Source: Gallionellales bacterium GWA2_54_124 (GTDB taxonomy: Bacteria > Pseudomonadota > Gammaproteobacteria > Burkholderiales > Gallionellaceae). Taken from it: a DNA stretch of 64,000 nt. A model generated the notes under the pieces. The model saw only the letters and a program-made list of their open reading frames with translations, did not search any database and had not been told where the DNA came from. Positions 29,001-37,527 of this stretch are shown in pieces (the first letter of the stretch is position 1; every line of letters starts with the position of its first letter). The translations under genes were made by a program, and so were the position numbers. Location: the NCBI GenBank assembly GCA_001801025.1, contig MGWO01000007.1, positions 1,054,001 to 1,118,000 of the forward strand. The letters run 5' to 3'.

Positions 29001-32000
29001 TGAATTTCGCCTTCAGTGCTAGCAGGGCATCGGTGGTCGCAGATAAAGCAGCATTTTTGTCGCGCAATTCCTGCAAGGCTGCGACACGAGTTTCCTGGTC
29101 CTCCGCTTTGCCTACCTGTATGGTTGAACCCTTATTGCTTCCTTTGAAATTATCCGTCGTCGTGGTTTCGCTGCCGACGAGACCGCCGCCGACACCAATA
29201 CCTGAAGTTTCACTGGTCGACTTGGTCGTTGTCTTGTCCTGACGTGCCAGTACGTTGAAGTTTCCGCCAGCATCGACATCTAAACCGCCATCGGCCTGAA
29301 CGTTGCTGCCGGCGATGGTGGTATCTCCGCCACTCTTGATCGATAGTTTTCCGCCGCTAGCCAGATTGGAGCCGATATTTTTCTCGTTACTGGTGGTGGT
29401 CGTGGTCGATGAATTATATAAACCCAGATACAGAGATTCGCGTGAAGTCGTCGTACTCTTATCGACGATGGTATCGAATGTGACGTTGCCGCCAGCCGAG
29501 AGCGAGGCATCACCTCCTGCGCTTACATCGCCGCCCAGTACCTTGATGTCCTTTTTGGCATCCAGTTCAAGATTTCCTGTCGCCTGTATGCCGGCAGTTT
29601 TTCCTATGGTCGTCTTGTAGTTTTCATCGTTGCCGCTGCCCTGTGTCAGGGTTTCGTTTTTGATGCTGCCTTCGGTTGATTTCAGACTGACATTGCCACC
29701 GCTGATGTTGCCGCTGGTGTTGGTGATATCTCCCTTAGAGGTGATTTTCAGTGTGTCGCCTCCCGAGATGCTGCCGCCGGTATTGGTCAGCGAAGTGACA
29801 TCCAGATTGACGTTGTCGCCGGCGATCACGGCGCCGCCTGAGATCATGTCTCGCGTCGATTGCGCCAGATAGACACGGGGAGCTAACACCTTTTGTCCGG
29901 CTACCACGACCTCTTCCATCCATACGATGTCTTGTTTGAGGCTGGCCGCCTGACTCGGGCTGAGTGCCTGACCGAACACCAAACCCATTTCCTTACCCTG
30001 GCTGACCGCCTGATCCATCAGACTTTGCATCTGAGCGGCTTCGTTACCATAGCCCTTGAGTACGTTGCCACCAGTTTGCTGAATGAGTTGCTGGCGCACC
30101 AGATAGGCTTCGTAGTTTGAATCCCCCAGGCGTTTGATCACCGTGTCGGGGTTGTATCCATAACGTTGCGCCATATAATCCGATCCGACGAAATTGGAAC
30201 CGACCGCGAACAGTGGATTGGTTTCGACCAGATAGTGCGCCGCCGGATCGCGATTGGGAACGAAGTAGCCATTCGGGTTCGATGGCAGGGTCAGATTGAG
30301 TCCGGCAAAGGAGAGGCTAGCACCCGCGACAACGTTGCTCTTGCTGCCGACGACAGCGCCACCTGCGCCATTGACGCCGGTGGCGCTGCTGGCACTGCTG
30401 TTGTTCGCCCCCGATACGCTATTCGGATTGGACTGTGATGCGCCGCTGGCCGAACGACTGGTGGGGGAGGCGGCCCAAGGTGAACTTTGATTGTATAGGG
30501 CAAAACCGGATGCATTCAGTGTGCTGGCGAAAATCCCCGCCCCGTACGAGTAAGCGGTGCTGGGGGAGGTGACGAGGTTATAACCTTGGTTATAACTCCA
30601 CGTGTCAGAAATTAGCCCCCAGTTCTTATAGGTATACCAGGTCTCTGTGTAGTGGTTGGTGAGCAGAGACAGGTCGTCATTGGTAAACGAGCCTGTTCCA
30701 GTAATCGACAGCGTTCCCGAGCTGGCAGACAGTACTGCACCGGTATTAAATGCCTGACTGAATCCGGATATATTCATGTTCCGGCCCGCGATTATCTGCG
30801 GTTTTACCGCAGGAATCACCGCAGCAAAATACTGTGACGCCGAACCGTCACGCCGGTAATACCACCACTCATCGCCGGGCACGACGGGGCATAGTGAGCC
30901 ATTGCAGGTATATCCGGTCTGTACCGTTCCGCCCCAATTGGTCGCACCCCACAATCTGGCCGGAACCCCTCCCGGGATCTCGTTGCGCACGGTGGACGCA
31001 TTGATCGAGATGTCATTCGTTGCGTTGATCGTGCTGTTGTTGGTGAACGTGCCACCCGCATTCAACGACATGCTGCCGGATGAGTCCATCGTGCCGGTGG
31101 AGGCATAGTTGGTTAGATTGCCTAGGGTCGCGCTGACCGTCAATTGATTGCCTGCGTACAGAGCCCCGTAGTTATCCAGATTGCCCGTGCGGGCGGTCAG
31201 GTCTAGTGTCGTCAGAGAGGACAGGCCGCCGGTACTCCGGTTGGTGATGCCTGTCGCGCTGATCGTGAAGGTATCGTTCGAGTGTATCGCCCCGTAGTTG
31301 TCGAATGTTCCGCTGGCTGAAATCGTGCTGGTGCCACTGCTCATCGCCCCCAGTATGAGTGCGCTGCTGTTGCCGGCTCCGCCGTTGATCACATTGGCGA
31401 CATTCATGCTGGTGCCTGTGTTCGCGTATATTTTGCCCTGATTGTCCAGATCGCCGCCGCTGATCGAGAGTGTGCCATTCGAGAAGACGATACCTGATAG
31501 TTGATTGCCGAGCACTGCACCATGGCCCGCACCACCCAGCGTCATCGCCGCACCCGATTGCAAACGACCGCTGTTATCCAGATTGAAACTGGCCTGACCC
31601 GTGGTAAGTGACACGGTGTCATCGCCGATCAGCGTGCCGGTATTGGCAACGTTGCCGCCGCTGACCAGTGAAAATGCGCCGATACTGTGCAACTGGCGAC
31701 TGTTAGTGAACGTGGTGCCGCTTGTGTTGGTGGCGGTTAGCGTCGTCAAACCGCTGCCATCGACAAAGCCGCTATTAGTGAACGTGCTGCCGGTGAGCGA
31801 CAGGTTGCCGCTGCCCTTGATCGTGCCGCTGTTGGTCAAGGTGCCGGTGCTGGCAGCGTTTAACGCGCCGGCCGATTGCAAGGTGCCCTGATTGTCGAAT
31901 ATGCCGCTGAAATTGAAGTTGCTGGCCGCGCCATTGCTTGTGGAGGTGATCCAGGTTGATCCAGTGTTATTAGTAAAGTTTGTACCGCTCAGCGTCGTGC

Positions 32001-34914
32001 TACTGGCGGCCTGTACGGTGCCGGTGTTACTGATTGAGCCGCCGGTTAAGTTCAGCGCAGCGCCCGACAGTATGACTCCAGATAATTGATTATTAAGTGA
32101 AATTATATGATTTGTGCCGCCCAGTGTCATCGCCGCGCCCGACTGCAAGCGGCCGCTGTTATCCAGATTGAAACTGGCCTGTCCCGTGGTGAGTGACACG
32201 GTGTTATCGCCGATCAGCGTGCCGGTATTGGCAACGTTGCCGCCGCTGATCAATGAAAATGCGCCGATGCTGTGCAACTGGCGACTGTTAGTGAACGTAG
32301 TGCCGCTGGTGTTGGTGGCGGTTAGCGTCGTCAAACCGCTGCCATCGACAAAGCCGCTATTAGTGAACGTGCTGCCGGTGAGCGCCAAATTGCCGCTGCC
32401 TTTGATCGTGCCGCTGTTGGTCAAGGTGCCGGTGCTCGCGGCGTTTAATGCGCCGACCGATTGCAGCGTGCCCTGATTATCAATAGTGCTGCTGAAATTG
32501 AAGTTGCTGGTCGTACCGCTCGCGGTCGAGGTGATCCACGTTGAACCGGTGTTATTCGTAAAATTCGTTCCGCTCACGGTGGCGCTATCGGTCGCTTGCA
32601 CCGTTCCCGCATTGCTGACTGTGCCGGCTTTCATATTCAGTGAGGGCGCCAGCAGCGTACCGCCGCTCAGATTGCTAAAGCTGCTCGCGAGATGGTTGAT
32701 ATCACCAACTGTCATCTGAGTACCGGCTTGCAGAAGGCCGCTGTTACTCAACGTGAAGTTGCCACTGCCAGTGGTGATAGTCATACCATTATCACCGATG
32801 ATCCTGCCGCTGTTATTCAGGGCTGAACCGGCATTGAGTGTCATCGAGCCCGCGCCTTGCAGGATACCGCTGTTCGTGAAGAGACTGCTGCCCGATGCAC
32901 TGGCCAGCACGGTTCCCGCAGCATCAATTTCACCGCTGTTGGTGAGTGTGTTGCCCGAAAAGATCAGCGCACCGGCATTGCCGCCCGTGGTAAGCGTTAA
33001 CAGTTTCCCGCTATTGTTCCATGCGCCCGTTGCATTGATTGTCAGTGCACCTTTGGATTGCAGCGTGCCTGAACTGTCGAATGCGCCGCTTAAGGAAAAA
33101 ATAGCATCCGAGCCTGCTGTATCTGATGCAATAAAGGTGCCGGTGTTGAGCAGGCTGGTGGCGTTGAGTATCGTGCCGGCAGTCGCCTGTATCGCGCCGC
33201 TGTTGTTAATAGCCTGAGCCGCCACGGTCATCGAGCCATCCGCCAGCAGAGTGCCGCTATTGGTGATGTTTTCCGTGCGGCCATTGTTCTGATCGGCTAT
33301 GTCCAGCGTGGTTTTAGCGTGGAGTGCGCCGCTGTTGTCCAGCGTGCCGTTTACGCGTGCAGTGATGCTGCCTGTATCGGCGGTGACTGTACCGGCATTG
33401 GTCAGCCCGTTGCCTGCCGTCATACTTAGATTGCCGGCGGTGGTCTGTATGCCCTGATTCACACCGGCACTCGTGCTAATCGCGCCGCTGCTGGCGGCAA
33501 GCGTCATATTACCGGCTGAACGCACCGCCGCGTTTGCCAGCGACAGATTGTTGACGGTAGTCAAATCCAGCGTTGTGCCGGCATAAAGGGTGGCGCCATT
33601 CGTCCCGATCGCAAGTGCGTCAAAAGCACCTGACAATGCGCTACCCGCGCCCCAGATTCCGCCATCGATTGCCGCCGCCCCGCTGGTGTTCAGGGTATTG
33701 TTGACACCGGCAAAACGAGTTTTTGCCGCAGTGGAAACATCGCTTAAGGTATTGCCCGTCAAGGTCAGATTGTTGGCCGCATATAGTTCACCCTCATTCA
33801 GATTGATCCGGCCTGATGTGGCGAACAGTGCCAGATCGCGACTGGCGGAAAGTTTGGCCGCTGCACCATTGATAAAGATATCTTGATTTCCGCTGGCTGA
33901 ACTGGTGGTGATCGTCGTGTCCCGCGCGGCGCTTAGCGCAGACTGAATTTCGACCTTGCCTGCACTGTTTAGCGTGAAGTCATCCGCACTGGCCGCCGCT
34001 TCACCCAGCATGCGTACGCCCACGCCCGCTTCTGTGGCGATGATGCGGATGCGACCGGCATACATGCCGCCCAGTGCGGTCGAGTCAAGTGCATAAACCG
34101 GTACTGCGCCGGTGCCGGCGACCGCTCCGGTGACGTTGCGCGTGGCGTAATCCCAGATAGTATTGCCGGTGGTGATTCCCAGACTGCCATTGGCGAGCGT
34201 ATTAATTTTTCCGTCGATTTTGACCGAACGCGCCACGATATCGAAGATTTGCTGAGTGCCGGCATTGGCACCCACGCCTTCGATCAGCACATCGCCGCGA
34301 TTCACAGAAAATCCTGCCAGATTGCCCGCGCCACCGATATTAGCGACACCGCTGCTCAGGGTGACGCGATCCGTGTTGATGAAGCCGCAACCGTTACAGG
34401 TGATGCCGTTGGGGTTAGCCACGATCACGTCGGCTTTGCCGCCGAGCACCTCGGTAAACCCGGCCAGTACGCTACGACTATTGGAAACTACCTCATTGAG
34501 AATGATGCGCGCTTCCTGAATCAGGTTGAGATTGGCGACGACTTGCCCAGCCAGTTGAGATTGGCGTGCAACCTGACTGTTATTGCCGTTGTTGAGCACC
34601 AGTCCGTTCGCCTGCACGTTATAACTGGTGTAATAGTTGTGAGATAGTCCCGCCGCGTTGGCGGTTTCAATATTGACGACAGGCACGCCGTTTGCCGAGA
34701 TGTATGCATTGGTCTTGCCGCTGGCCGGAATCACCGTGGTGGCGGGCAGTTCGGCCATCGCCGGAGAAATCGAGAAGCCTGCCGCAGTCAAGGCACAGAT
34801 AAACGCTTTGCGCGCCGCACGACCACTTCCTTTACCGCGCGAGCGGGTGTTTTCGGCGACAGCAACCCAGGTGCGAGTGCATTCATTCCAGACAAGGCGG
34901 TATATATGGTTCAT
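26059..34914 (-). CDS. FhaB-like two-partner-secretion exoprotein (filamentous haemagglutinin family)
   Basis: The 2951-residue protein is exported by the Sec pathway and then through the FhaC-like pore encoded just upstream. It begins with an extended signal peptide (MNHIYRLVWNECTRTWVAVAE; cleavage near AMA, about residue 54), followed by a TPS domain (to about 300) with NPNGITCNGCGF. Residues about 300-1450 are filamentous beta-helix repeats (TLTNSGTIKGSG type), including a 195-residue unit present twice. From about 1750 the haemagglutinin repeats change to SAGGD/ETTT type, interrupted by four Ala/Ser/Glu-rich inserts. The C-terminus is Lys/Pro-rich, with no VENN motif or recognisable toxin domain, so an adhesin is more likely than a contact-dependent inhibitor. 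The start is nine bases after the transporter gene stop. Confidence 0.92.
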   Translation of the reverse strand: MNHIYRLVWNECTRTWVAVAENTRSRGKGSGRAARKAFICALTAAGFSISPAMAELPATTVIPASGKTNAYISANGVPVVNIETANAAGLSHNYYTSYNVQANGLVLNNGNNSQVARQSQLAGQVVANLNLIQEARIILNEVVSNSRSVLAGFTEVLGGKADVIVANPNGITCNGCGFINTDRVTLSSGVANIGGAGNLAGFSVNRGDVLIEGVGANAGTQQIFDIVARSVKIDGKINTLANGSLGITTGNTIWDYATRNVTGAVAGTGAVPVYALDSTALGGMYAGRIRIIATEAGVGVRMLGEAAASADDFTLNSAGKVEIQSALSAARDTTITTSSASGNQDIFINGAAAKLSASRDLALFATSGRINLNEGELYAANNLTLTGNTLSDVSTAAKTRFAGVNNTLNTSGAAAIDGGIWGAGSALSGAFDALAIGTNGATLYAGTTLDLTTVNNLSLANAAVRSAGNMTLAASSGAISTSAGVNQGIQTTAGNLSMTAGNGLTNAGTVTADTGSITARVNGTLDNSGALHAKTTLDIADQNNGRTENITNSGTLLADGSMTVAAQAINNSGAIQATAGTILNATSLLNTGTFIASDTAGSDAIFSLSGAFDSSGTLQSKGALTINATGAWNNSGKLLTLTTGGNAGALIFSGNTLTNSGEIDAAGTVLASASGSSLFTNSGILQGAGSMTLNAGSALNNSGRIIGDNGMTITTGSGNFTLSNSGLLQAGTQMTVGDINHLASSFSNLSGGTLLAPSLNMKAGTVSNAGTVQATDSATVSGTNFTNNTGSTWITSTASGTTSNFNFSSTIDNQGTLQSVGALNAASTGTLTNSGTIKGSGNLALTGSTFTNSGFVDGSGLTTLTATNTSGTTFTNSRQLHSIGAFSLISGGNVANTGTLIGDNTVSLTTGQASFNLDNSGRLQSGAAMTLGGTNHIISLNNQLSGVILSGAALNLTGGSISNTGTVQAASSTTLSGTNFTNNTGSTWITSTSNGAASNFNFSGIFDNQGTLQSAGALNAASTGTLTNSGTIKGSGNLSLTGSTFTNSGFVDGSGLTTLTATNTSGTTFTNSRQLHSIGAFSLVSGGNVANTGTLIGDDTVSLTTGQASFNLDNSGRLQSGAAMTLGGAGHGAVLGNQLSGIVFSNGTLSISGGDLDNQGKIYANTGTSMNVANVINGGAGNSSALILGAMSSGTSTISASGTFDNYGAIHSNDTFTISATGITNRSTGGLSSLTTLDLTARTGNLDNYGALYAGNQLTVSATLGNLTNYASTGTMDSSGSMSLNAGGTFTNNSTINATNDISINASTVRNEIPGGVPARLWGATNWGGTVQTGYTCNGSLCPVVPGDEWWYYRRDGSASQYFAAVIPAVKPQIIAGRNMNISGFSQAFNTGAVLSASSGTLSITGTGSFTNDDLSLLTNHYTETWYTYKNWGLISDTWSYNQGYNLVTSPSTAYSYGAGIFASTLNASGFALYNQSSPWAASPTSRSASGASQSNPNSVSGANNSSASSATGVNGAGGAVVGSKSNVVAGASLSFAGLNLTLPSNPNGYFVPNRDPAAHYLVETNPLFAVGSNFVGSDYMAQRYGYNPDTVIKRLGDSNYEAYLVRQQLIQQTGGNVLKGYGNEAAQMQSLMDQAVSQGKEMGLVFGQALSPSQAASLKQDIVWMEEVVVAGQKVLAPRVYLAQSTRDMISGGAVIAGDNVNLDVTSLTNTGGSISGGDTLKITSKGDITNTSGNISGGNVSLKSTEGSIKNETLTQGSGNDENYKTTIGKTAGIQATGNLELDAKKDIKVLGGDVSAGGDASLSAGGNVTFDTIVDKSTTTSRESLYLGLYNSSTTTTTSNEKNIGSNLASGGKLSIKSGGDTTIAGSNVQADGGLDVDAGGNFNVLARQDKTTTKSTSETSGIGVGGGLVGSETTTTDNFKGSNKGSTIQVGKAEDQETRVAALQELRDKNAALSATTDALLALKAKFKNAVPGSPEAAALKEKFNAGLASYRSQLAESKDLQAKVDAIPSGDLNVKAGKSMVLQGSDLNVAGNADIYAKQGIQILDGLDEERTTTTTTTTTFLKIDGAGNDTNAEAKSDKNADSAAAASGKAGKRQATAQASADASAEASADASSEHNVKLMETSTTTSRSGSKTSVASNLNIGGNLKAKTDGTLTIQGSNVSAGGDASLDAKDIEVLTGRNEEFSDSQTSTASIGFYEQSSADASAGASADASAKAKARGAMSTGASAEANAQASAEANAESTITVGVRTEQSQESSYNLTNTSSTIKVGGSLDIKAQNKALFVGADIESGGDMNIEAKNIENRAAQDISTSTSSSTQNTAGLYIGAEAHASAGAEANANASTTTNPLAGSGAEAGASVGAEASAEASAGLRENYESEKTSERSVTNVTNTFKSGGNFKRTAEDTILDQGTSIEAVGNIEQSARVIKEEAIHDTTSSSTDTQSHDARVGVYAGADASASASANAGADGVESTVEGPDAGASAGLKASYKGSIGGESESTSTAVTSRYKAGGSITSKSTESTTLIGTQFEAGKDISIEAGSLDYQAARNSTTSSSNSNEIDASGKIGLLGKAGVEVEGSYGREGEGEKTSTAQTGSISAAGNISIKTTKGDATLEGTSIEGKGRVELESAGSVNFKAAYDTVESTSNTIDVSANISSSKGESGNGASAAYAQEDATSKTAQVGSLKGGTISVKAANDINLEGTKIKSKGDTSLEAGNNVNLKAAENSEISTGFGASLSGGSSKNDEGSSKSGEAGANASLSINVTSETTSIDSGGTLTIKGKSVTNQEADLSAKKGTQITGKVVNEKAADYEVSVGLDVAGSAESTTEKKKEGSKTTDDIPDNRPKAADVITKKYAAEAPEPSKKSADSTPVDRKADLARLTSGWDKQKENINKGLNKPADPAANKVKPTDKPPVTTPAQKVTNAKPNYMNDTASSSLKKKTKQLDQ
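31500..32640 (-). repeat. 585-bp tandem duplication inside the fhaB-like gene
   Basis: Two copies offset by 585 bp (195 codons) are nearly identical at the DNA level, including many third positions. For example, the run from 31685 recurs at 32270. The encoded unit goes from GTNFTNNTGSTWIT to SGRLQSGAAMTLGG. The silent-site identity points to a recent duplication or ongoing gene conversion. The copies diverge after about 31500. Confidence 0.8.
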
Positions 34915-34923
34915 GTTGTTCTC

Positions 34924-36702
34924 CTAGAATGAATATGCAAGACGGCACCAGGTTTGGCTGGCTTCACGCGTCATGTTGCTTGCCAGAGTGAGTGGTCGGG
35001 TGTTGAAAAAATCCCAGCTGACGCCGCGCCAGTTTGCCGATACGCCAAAAACCATACCGGCCAGATGACCTTGTGGAATATTGGCAGTCATATTTTTGAC
35101 TTCACCCGTGTCATAGCCCGCATAAAAGCGGGCGGGGATTGTTTCACTGCCAACGGAGACCGGTTGGCGTATCGATAGCTCGTTACGCCAGTAGTAGCCG
35201 TTATCACCCGAGAGGGTATTGCGGACGAAACCGCGCACTGAATAGAGTCCGCCGATGGCGATTTGCTCGGAACCGTACAGGGTCGTGCCCGTGTGCTGAC
35301 CGGCCATTTGGCTGGTAAAGCTTGCATCCATCCCCAGCGCATGAAAAGGCCGTGCATAGTTAAATCCGAATTTGATTTTACTGAACTGAGCGCGGGCCGC
35401 CCAATCAGGCAGATTATTCATATCACGGAGCGCGCCCATGGCATTCAAGCCTTGTGCATAGCCTAAATCCAAGGTGAGTGTGCCGCCGGCAAAGCCCGTG
35501 GTCAGACGGCTGTCCAGATCAAACACGGTCAGGTTGCGACTACTGACGCCCAACAATTGTCCATCCAGATAGTTTCTGGATTGTTTTGTAGTCAGCATTG
35601 CAGACAATGATGCGCGGGTGGCCTGATCGCGGTAAACGACCCGATCCAACCTCACATTATCTGTTTGGTTGGTGCCGCTGGCGATGAGAATCAGTCCACT
35701 GGGGACGTGAATCATGCTGGCATACCGTGAACCACTCGTACTCATAGACAGCGTGCTATAGCCAAAGGGGATGCTGAAATTGACCGTGTCGCTACCTGAA
35801 TATTGGCGTTGAAAATCAGCAGGAACAGACTCCCTGTGTGTTACTGAAAACATCTCGTTCAGTCCCAGCAGATGATCGACCCCCGCTGTAATGCCTGCCT
35901 GGGTCTTTCCTGTCGAATCTGAGCCCTGGTTGTCGGTCGACAAATTGAGGTGATAGGGCGACCGGGGTTGGTTGTGGACGATGACGCGACTGGCACCGGG
36001 CTGCTCTCCGGGCTGGATATCCAGCTGTGCATTATTGGACTCGAGCCGGTTTATCTGATCGATCCCCTGTTCTAAATCGCGCAAATTAAGCAGATTTCCT
36101 TCGATGCCGGGAAAGACATTTTTAACTGAGATGCTATGTTTATTTCCGTCATCCAGCAAGATTTTTTCCACCACCCCCTCGACGACCAGAATTTCGAGCT
36201 GCCCTTTACTCAAATCCTGCGGAGGAAGATAAGCGCGCGCCGTGATAAAGCCGCGATCAATATAATGCTTGGTAATTTCAGCCAAAATGCGTTCGATATC
36301 GCTCACGTTGAGGCAACGGTGGTTGAATTTCGCGATAATTTCCTCGCGAACCTGATCCGAAAGATTGGGGGATGCGTTGATGCGGATGGTGTCGATCTGG
36401 CGACAAGTAATGCTCAGTGCGGGAACTTCGATTTTAGGTTGGAGTTTATCGGTGTCCATGCCGTCAATACGTTCTGTGCGCTGGCGGTTTTCTTCCTGAT
36501 CTTTTTGCAGGCGCGCCTGCTCTTGTCGCTGAATGATGTCTGCCTGACGCTGAGCAGCCTGAATATCTGCTGCCGTTTGCGCAAAACTGCACTCTGACGT
36601 CATGAACCCGCCGATCAGACAAAGACCGAGCAGGGCGCTGTGTATAGGACAATACGAGGAGTTTGCCGAATTTTTTTTACGAACGAATGCAGCGGGATTC
36701 AT
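34924..36702 (-). CDS. FhaC/ShlB-type outer-membrane transporter (TpsB)
   Basis: The 592-residue protein is the outer-membrane partner of the exoprotein. A signal peptide (cleavage near SFA, residue 41) is followed by a Gln/Arg-rich plug helix (RQADIIQRQEQARLQKDQEE). Two POTRA-like domains come next (SITCRQIDTIRI..., YIDRGFITARAYLPPQDL), then a 16-strand-type barrel ending LAYSF with the terminal aromatic needed for barrel assembly. The VRGF motif (GGLYSVRGFVRNTLSGDNG) near residue 490 is the family hallmark. It is co-transcribed with the downstream exoprotein gene. Confidence 0.94.
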   Translation of the reverse strand: MNPAAFVRKKNSANSSYCPIHSALLGLCLIGGFMTSECSFAQTAADIQAAQRQADIIQRQEQARLQKDQEENRQRTERIDGMDTDKLQPKIEVPALSITCRQIDTIRINASPNLSDQVREEIIAKFNHRCLNVSDIERILAEITKHYIDRGFITARAYLPPQDLSKGQLEILVVEGVVEKILLDDGNKHSISVKNVFPGIEGNLLNLRDLEQGIDQINRLESNNAQLDIQPGEQPGASRVIVHNQPRSPYHLNLSTDNQGSDSTGKTQAGITAGVDHLLGLNEMFSVTHRESVPADFQRQYSGSDTVNFSIPFGYSTLSMSTSGSRYASMIHVPSGLILIASGTNQTDNVRLDRVVYRDQATRASLSAMLTTKQSRNYLDGQLLGVSSRNLTVFDLDSRLTTGFAGGTLTLDLGYAQGLNAMGALRDMNNLPDWAARAQFSKIKFGFNYARPFHALGMDASFTSQMAGQHTGTTLYGSEQIAIGGLYSVRGFVRNTLSGDNGYYWRNELSIRQPVSVGSETIPARFYAGYDTGEVKNMTANIPQGHLAGMVFGVSANWRGVSWDFFNTRPLTLASNMTREASQTWCRLAYSF

Positions 36703-36704
36703 GT

Positions 36705-36738
36705 GTTCACCTTAAGTCAGTGTGCTTGACAGGTGAAC
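36705..36738 (-). promoter_or_regulatory. Inverted repeat covering the ribosome site of the fhaC-like gene
   Basis: GTTCACC (36705-36711) and GGTGAAC (36732-36738) can pair around 20 bases directly upstream of the start codon. The likely Shine-Dalgarno AAGGTG of the minus-strand gene is part of one arm, so folding of the mRNA could hide it. A DNA operator role is equally possible. Confidence 0.45.
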
Positions 36739-36789
36739 AATGCCGTATCTATTTAAAAATTGTCAGTATCAAAGATGTCTCAATTTCTC

Positions 36790-37527
36790 TCAGCACACAT
36801 CGCTATTACGCATTTGCTCCTGGGTAATGAAAACGAACCCTTTACCGAATATGGTGCGGATGGGCAATACTTCGTGTAATTCCTGCTGAATTTTCTGCCG
36901 CAGGCGGGAAAGAATCACATCGATGCGATGACTGTCTATCTCCTCCGCATCAGGGAAGACTCCCGCATGGAGTCGTACTTTGCTGATGACTTCGCCTCGC
37001 GCACGCAGCAAGGTCGCTACCAGTGCAAATTCACGATCGGTGAGCGTCGATTTTTTTCCCGAAGGCGATTGCAATGTCCAGTCATTCGCATCGAGTGTCC
37101 AGGCAGATTGCGCGAGAGCGGGCAGCATTGGTTGCGGACAATTGGTTGCAAGGCTATTGACTCTTCGCCATAATGTTTCAATTGCAGCGACCAGTTCACG
37201 CATATCGACGGGTTTGATAAAATAATGATCTGCACCGGCGCTGAGACCTTCTATCCGGTTTTCCGTGCCGCCGCGCGCGGTGATCACGATAATCCCCATT
37301 TGACTGGTCCGCCTGAGATGGCGCAGTGTGGATAGCCCGTCCTCTCCGGGTAATCCCAGGTCGATGAGCAAAATATCTGCCGCACAAACGGCCAGCTCAC
37401 GATAGAATGCTTCGGCACTGGCCACGCCCCAGGCTGAGAAATGCTTGCTTCTCAAATAAAGTAACAGATTAGCGCGCAGGTCTTCGTCATCTTCGATGAC
37501 AGCAATTGTCGGGAATATAGGATTCAT
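36790..37527 (-). CDS. OmpR/PhoB-family response regulator
   Basis: From ATG 37527 the protein is 245 residues. A receiver domain with acidic pocket IEDDEDL and phospho-acceptor D56 (LLIDLGLPG) carries the usual Lys (FIKPVDM) near residue 106. It is followed by a winged-helix DNA-binding domain (TLTDREFALVATLLRARGEV, HRIDVILSRLRQKI). It lies between the fhaC-like gene, 88 bp downstream on the same strand, and a divergent histidine kinase whose start codon overlaps its own (CATG). It probably regulates the secretion locus, the outer-membrane gene or both; this is inference from position. Confidence 0.9.
   Translation of the reverse strand: MNPIFPTIAVIEDDEDLRANLLLYLRSKHFSAWGVASAEAFYRELAVCAADILLIDLGLPGEDGLSTLRHLRRTSQMGIIVITARGGTENRIEGLSAGADHYFIKPVDMRELVAAIETLWRRVNSLATNCPQPMLPALAQSAWTLDANDWTLQSPSGKKSTLTDREFALVATLLRARGEVISKVRLHAGVFPDAEEIDSHRIDVILSRLRQKIQQELHEVLPIRTIFGKGFVFITQEQMRNSDVC

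Noticed and set aside
31601..33217. Several long plus-strand open frames opposite the fhaB-like gene
   Set aside because: They are Val/Leu/Pro-rich mirror images of the repetitive exoprotein codons, have no ribosome sites and occur only where the opposite strand is repetitive.
26059..34914. Contact-dependent inhibition (CdiA) toxin
   Set aside because: No VENN motif, no toxin domain at the C-terminus and no immunity gene; filamentous adhesin fits better.
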